NCBI GenBank assembly: GCA_002457145.1
Contig: NTJP01000010.1
Coordinates: 1-64,000, forward strand
Length of the DNA: 64,000 bases
Source of the DNA: Marine Group II euryarchaeote MED-G38
GTDB taxonomy: Archaea; Thermoplasmatota; Poseidoniia; Poseidoniales; Thalassarchaeaceae
Reading direction: 5' to 3'
Shown here one piece after another: positions 62,166 through 64,000 of the stretch (position 1 is its first letter; the number at the start of each line of letters is the position of its first letter). Under the pieces are notes generated by a model. That model ran no database searches. It saw only the letters and a program-made list of their open reading frames with translations, and had not been told where the DNA came from. A program made the position numbers and the translations under genes.

Positions 62166-63032
62166 TTAATGTGGCTCAGCGATACCTTGCACCCAAACAA
62201 TGAATAAATGAATAAGAATGAGGGTGGTAACTAGTACAGGTAATATAAAAACATGTAAGAAATACATTCTTGTTACTGTTTGGCCCGAAAGTGTAGTACC
62301 GGCAAATAGTGCATTTGCCATCCAATCTCCTATCAAGGGTGTTGCCGTTGCCATATTTATTCCAATAGTTGCCGCTCCAAACGCTAGACTATCCCAAGGT
62401 AGGAGGTATCCTGAATATCCGAAGAAAATTACGAAAAACATCAACGCAACTCCAATTAGCCAATTTAATTCTCTTGGGTTTCGGTATGCACCAGTGAAGT
62501 AGACTCTACACATATGCAAGAAGACAGCGGCAACCATGAAATGAGTAGTCCAATGGTGAATAGATCTAATGATATATCCAAAAGGCAAGGTAGTCATTAT
62601 GAATTCCATACTGCTGTATGCAGGAGTAGGATCTCCTTCTCCTCCTGGGACATAATATAGGCCGAGAATACTTCCAGTAATAACCAGAATTATAAATGCC
62701 AAGAATGAAATCCCTCCTAAGCAATATAATGGATACCAATACCATATTATCCTTAGCTTATATTTTTCAGCATGAGTTAAAGGCATTTGCCTGTGTACAC
62801 TATGAAATGCATCTCTACTCATACCCCAGTAATCTTGTATTCTAAATCTAGTATCTAGCCAAGAGAATGCCCATAAGAATATTTTCTCGGAAAATCCCAT
62901 TTCACTAGCATTTGACTCAACAGCTCTGAGAATATCTTTCCTAGGCATATCATCTCTTTCTTTTCGTAGTGTAAAAGCTACTATTACAACAACTAATGCT
63001 ATAAATAACCATAAAAACCAGAATTGAATCAT
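62166..63032 (-). CDS. b6-type cytochrome b, N-terminal half
   Basis: YCLGGISFLAF, RSIHHWTTHFMVAAVFLHMCRVYFTGAYRNPRELNWLIGV, GYSGYLLPWDSLAF, MYFLHVFILPVLVTTLILIH; four His ligands with 14/15 spacing. Confidence 0.93.
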   Translation of the reverse strand: MIQFWFLWLFIALVVVIVAFTLRKERDDMPRKDILRAVESNASEMGFSEKIFLWAFSWLDTRFRIQDYWGMSRDAFHSVHRQMPLTHAEKYKLRIIWYWYPLYCLGGISFLAFIILVITGSILGLYYVPGGEGDPTPAYSSMEFIMTTLPFGYIIRSIHHWTTHFMVAAVFLHMCRVYFTGAYRNPRELNWLIGVALMFFVIFFGYSGYLLPWDSLAFGAATIGINMATATPLIGDWMANALFAGTTLSGQTVTRMYFLHVFILPVLVTTLILIHLFIVWVQGIAEPH

Positions 63033-63041
63033 CTTATCACC

Positions 63042-63887
63042 TTATCCACAATATGCATACCAATCTTTGAAGTCTGGTAACGCCTCTATAATATCACCAT
63101 TTACTGTAAATGGTATCAAAGGCATCCCATTAGGAGCTGGACCTCCAGTTTTTCTTACCCCTATGAATTCAAACGGCACTCCTTTTCCCATGCTATTCTT
63201 TTCGATAGCAGTTGGATCAAATCTACTAGAATGACATATGCAAAAAAGTTTGTCTCCTCCTTCATCTGTTCCTCCTGCAGCCCAAGTATCTCCGGTGTAA
63301 TTATTAGTTACTAATTGCCAACCTGGGATACAACAAAGATGTGGACATCTTGAGAAAATTATAACCATATTGTCATGTATGGACAATGAGCTATATGCTG
63401 CATCATCTTCAACTTCTCTTCCAGAGCCCACATATTTGCCTCCGAGATCATAACCATCTAGATATTGAAATCTAGGTTTATCTGATTGTAGAGGTAGATC
63501 TTTGTTCTCTTCATGAGGTACATATACAACATTTACAGGCATCCCGGACCATACTCCTTGAGCTCCTATCATGCCAGTTTTTGTGTTGGCTGCAGCTACT
63601 TGGAATGAACTGTAACTCATTGGTTCTAAATGTTTGTCTCCAAACCATGCGGTATCTTCTGCTCCTGAAGGAACCCAAAATCTTACAGCACTATCTCCAC
63701 CATCTGCTTCAGGTTGGCCCATGAGTAAAGCCGCAAAACCTACACTACCCAAACTTGCCACAGTGATTAGTCCCGCTGCAGTATTGAATGATAATCGCAT
63801 AAACTCCCGTCTATCAATCATTTTTACCGATTCAACAGAATCATTGGATTCTGACGGTATCGGACGTAATTTAAATCTTCTAGCCAT
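63042..63887 (-). CDS. Rieske 2Fe-2S protein with Tat-like signal
   Basis: DRREFMRLSFNTAAG twin-Arg segment; cluster motifs CPHLCC and CICHSSRFD. Confidence 0.92.
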   Translation of the reverse strand: MARRFKLRPIPSESNDSVESVKMIDRREFMRLSFNTAAGLITVASLGSVGFAALLMGQPEADGGDSAVRFWVPSGAEDTAWFGDKHLEPMSYSSFQVAAANTKTGMIGAQGVWSGMPVNVVYVPHEENKDLPLQSDKPRFQYLDGYDLGGKYVGSGREVEDDAAYSSLSIHDNMVIIFSRCPHLCCIPGWQLVTNNYTGDTWAAGGTDEGGDKLFCICHSSRFDPTAIEKNSMGKGVPFEFIGVRKTGGPAPNGMPLIPFTVNGDIIEALPDFKDWYAYCG

Positions 63888-63889
63888 GT

Positions 63890-64000
63890 CTATGCCTCAT
63901 ATTTTTTCCAAGCTTCAGTATCATTCTTTGTTATATATTTGTTTCTTCTGTGCTTTACAACAACGACATCAGGCATTACATATTTTAGGTATATGATGCC
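63890..64000 (-). CDS. C-terminal fragment of a protein upstream of the Rieske gene (partial)
   Basis: Open minus frame to stop at 63890: ...GIIYLKYVMPDVVVKHRRNKYITKNDTEAWKKYEA*. Confidence 0.5.
   Translation of the reverse strand, partial: GIIYLKYVMPDVVVVKHRRNKYITKNDTEAWKKYEA

Overview
AT-rich archaeal chromosome segment. Gene content (archaeal RNAP/ribosomal genes, archaeal AlaRS/GluRS, type II GAPDH, aIF6, RNase P Rpr2, archease/RtcB, many large secreted proteins) looks like a Thermoplasmatota / marine group II (Poseidoniia)-type euryarchaeon; this assignment is inference from family content only. The window holds about 55 protein genes, a 23S-5S rRNA unit with no 16S in the window, tRNA-Ser(GGA) and tRNA-Thr(GGT), and no visible CRISPR array or mobile element. 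The most interesting locus is at 58.4-64 kb: a Rieske protein, a b6-type cytochrome b (with the Cys that binds heme ci in b6f), and a 927-aa protein fusing the cytochrome b C-terminal half (PDWY Qo motif) to a predicted exterior domain and an HdrD-like 4Fe-4S/CCG module, with a 2x[4Fe-4S] ferredoxin downstream. Second highlight: the 23S rRNA carries unusual bases in the peptidyl-transferase centre (UU in place of C2452-A2453, U at 2499), with an apparently covarying pair in helix 90. Other notable items are a likely ATT-initiated aIF6, a GOGAT-like protein with reversed domain order, a long 23S processing stem, and several giant surface proteins.
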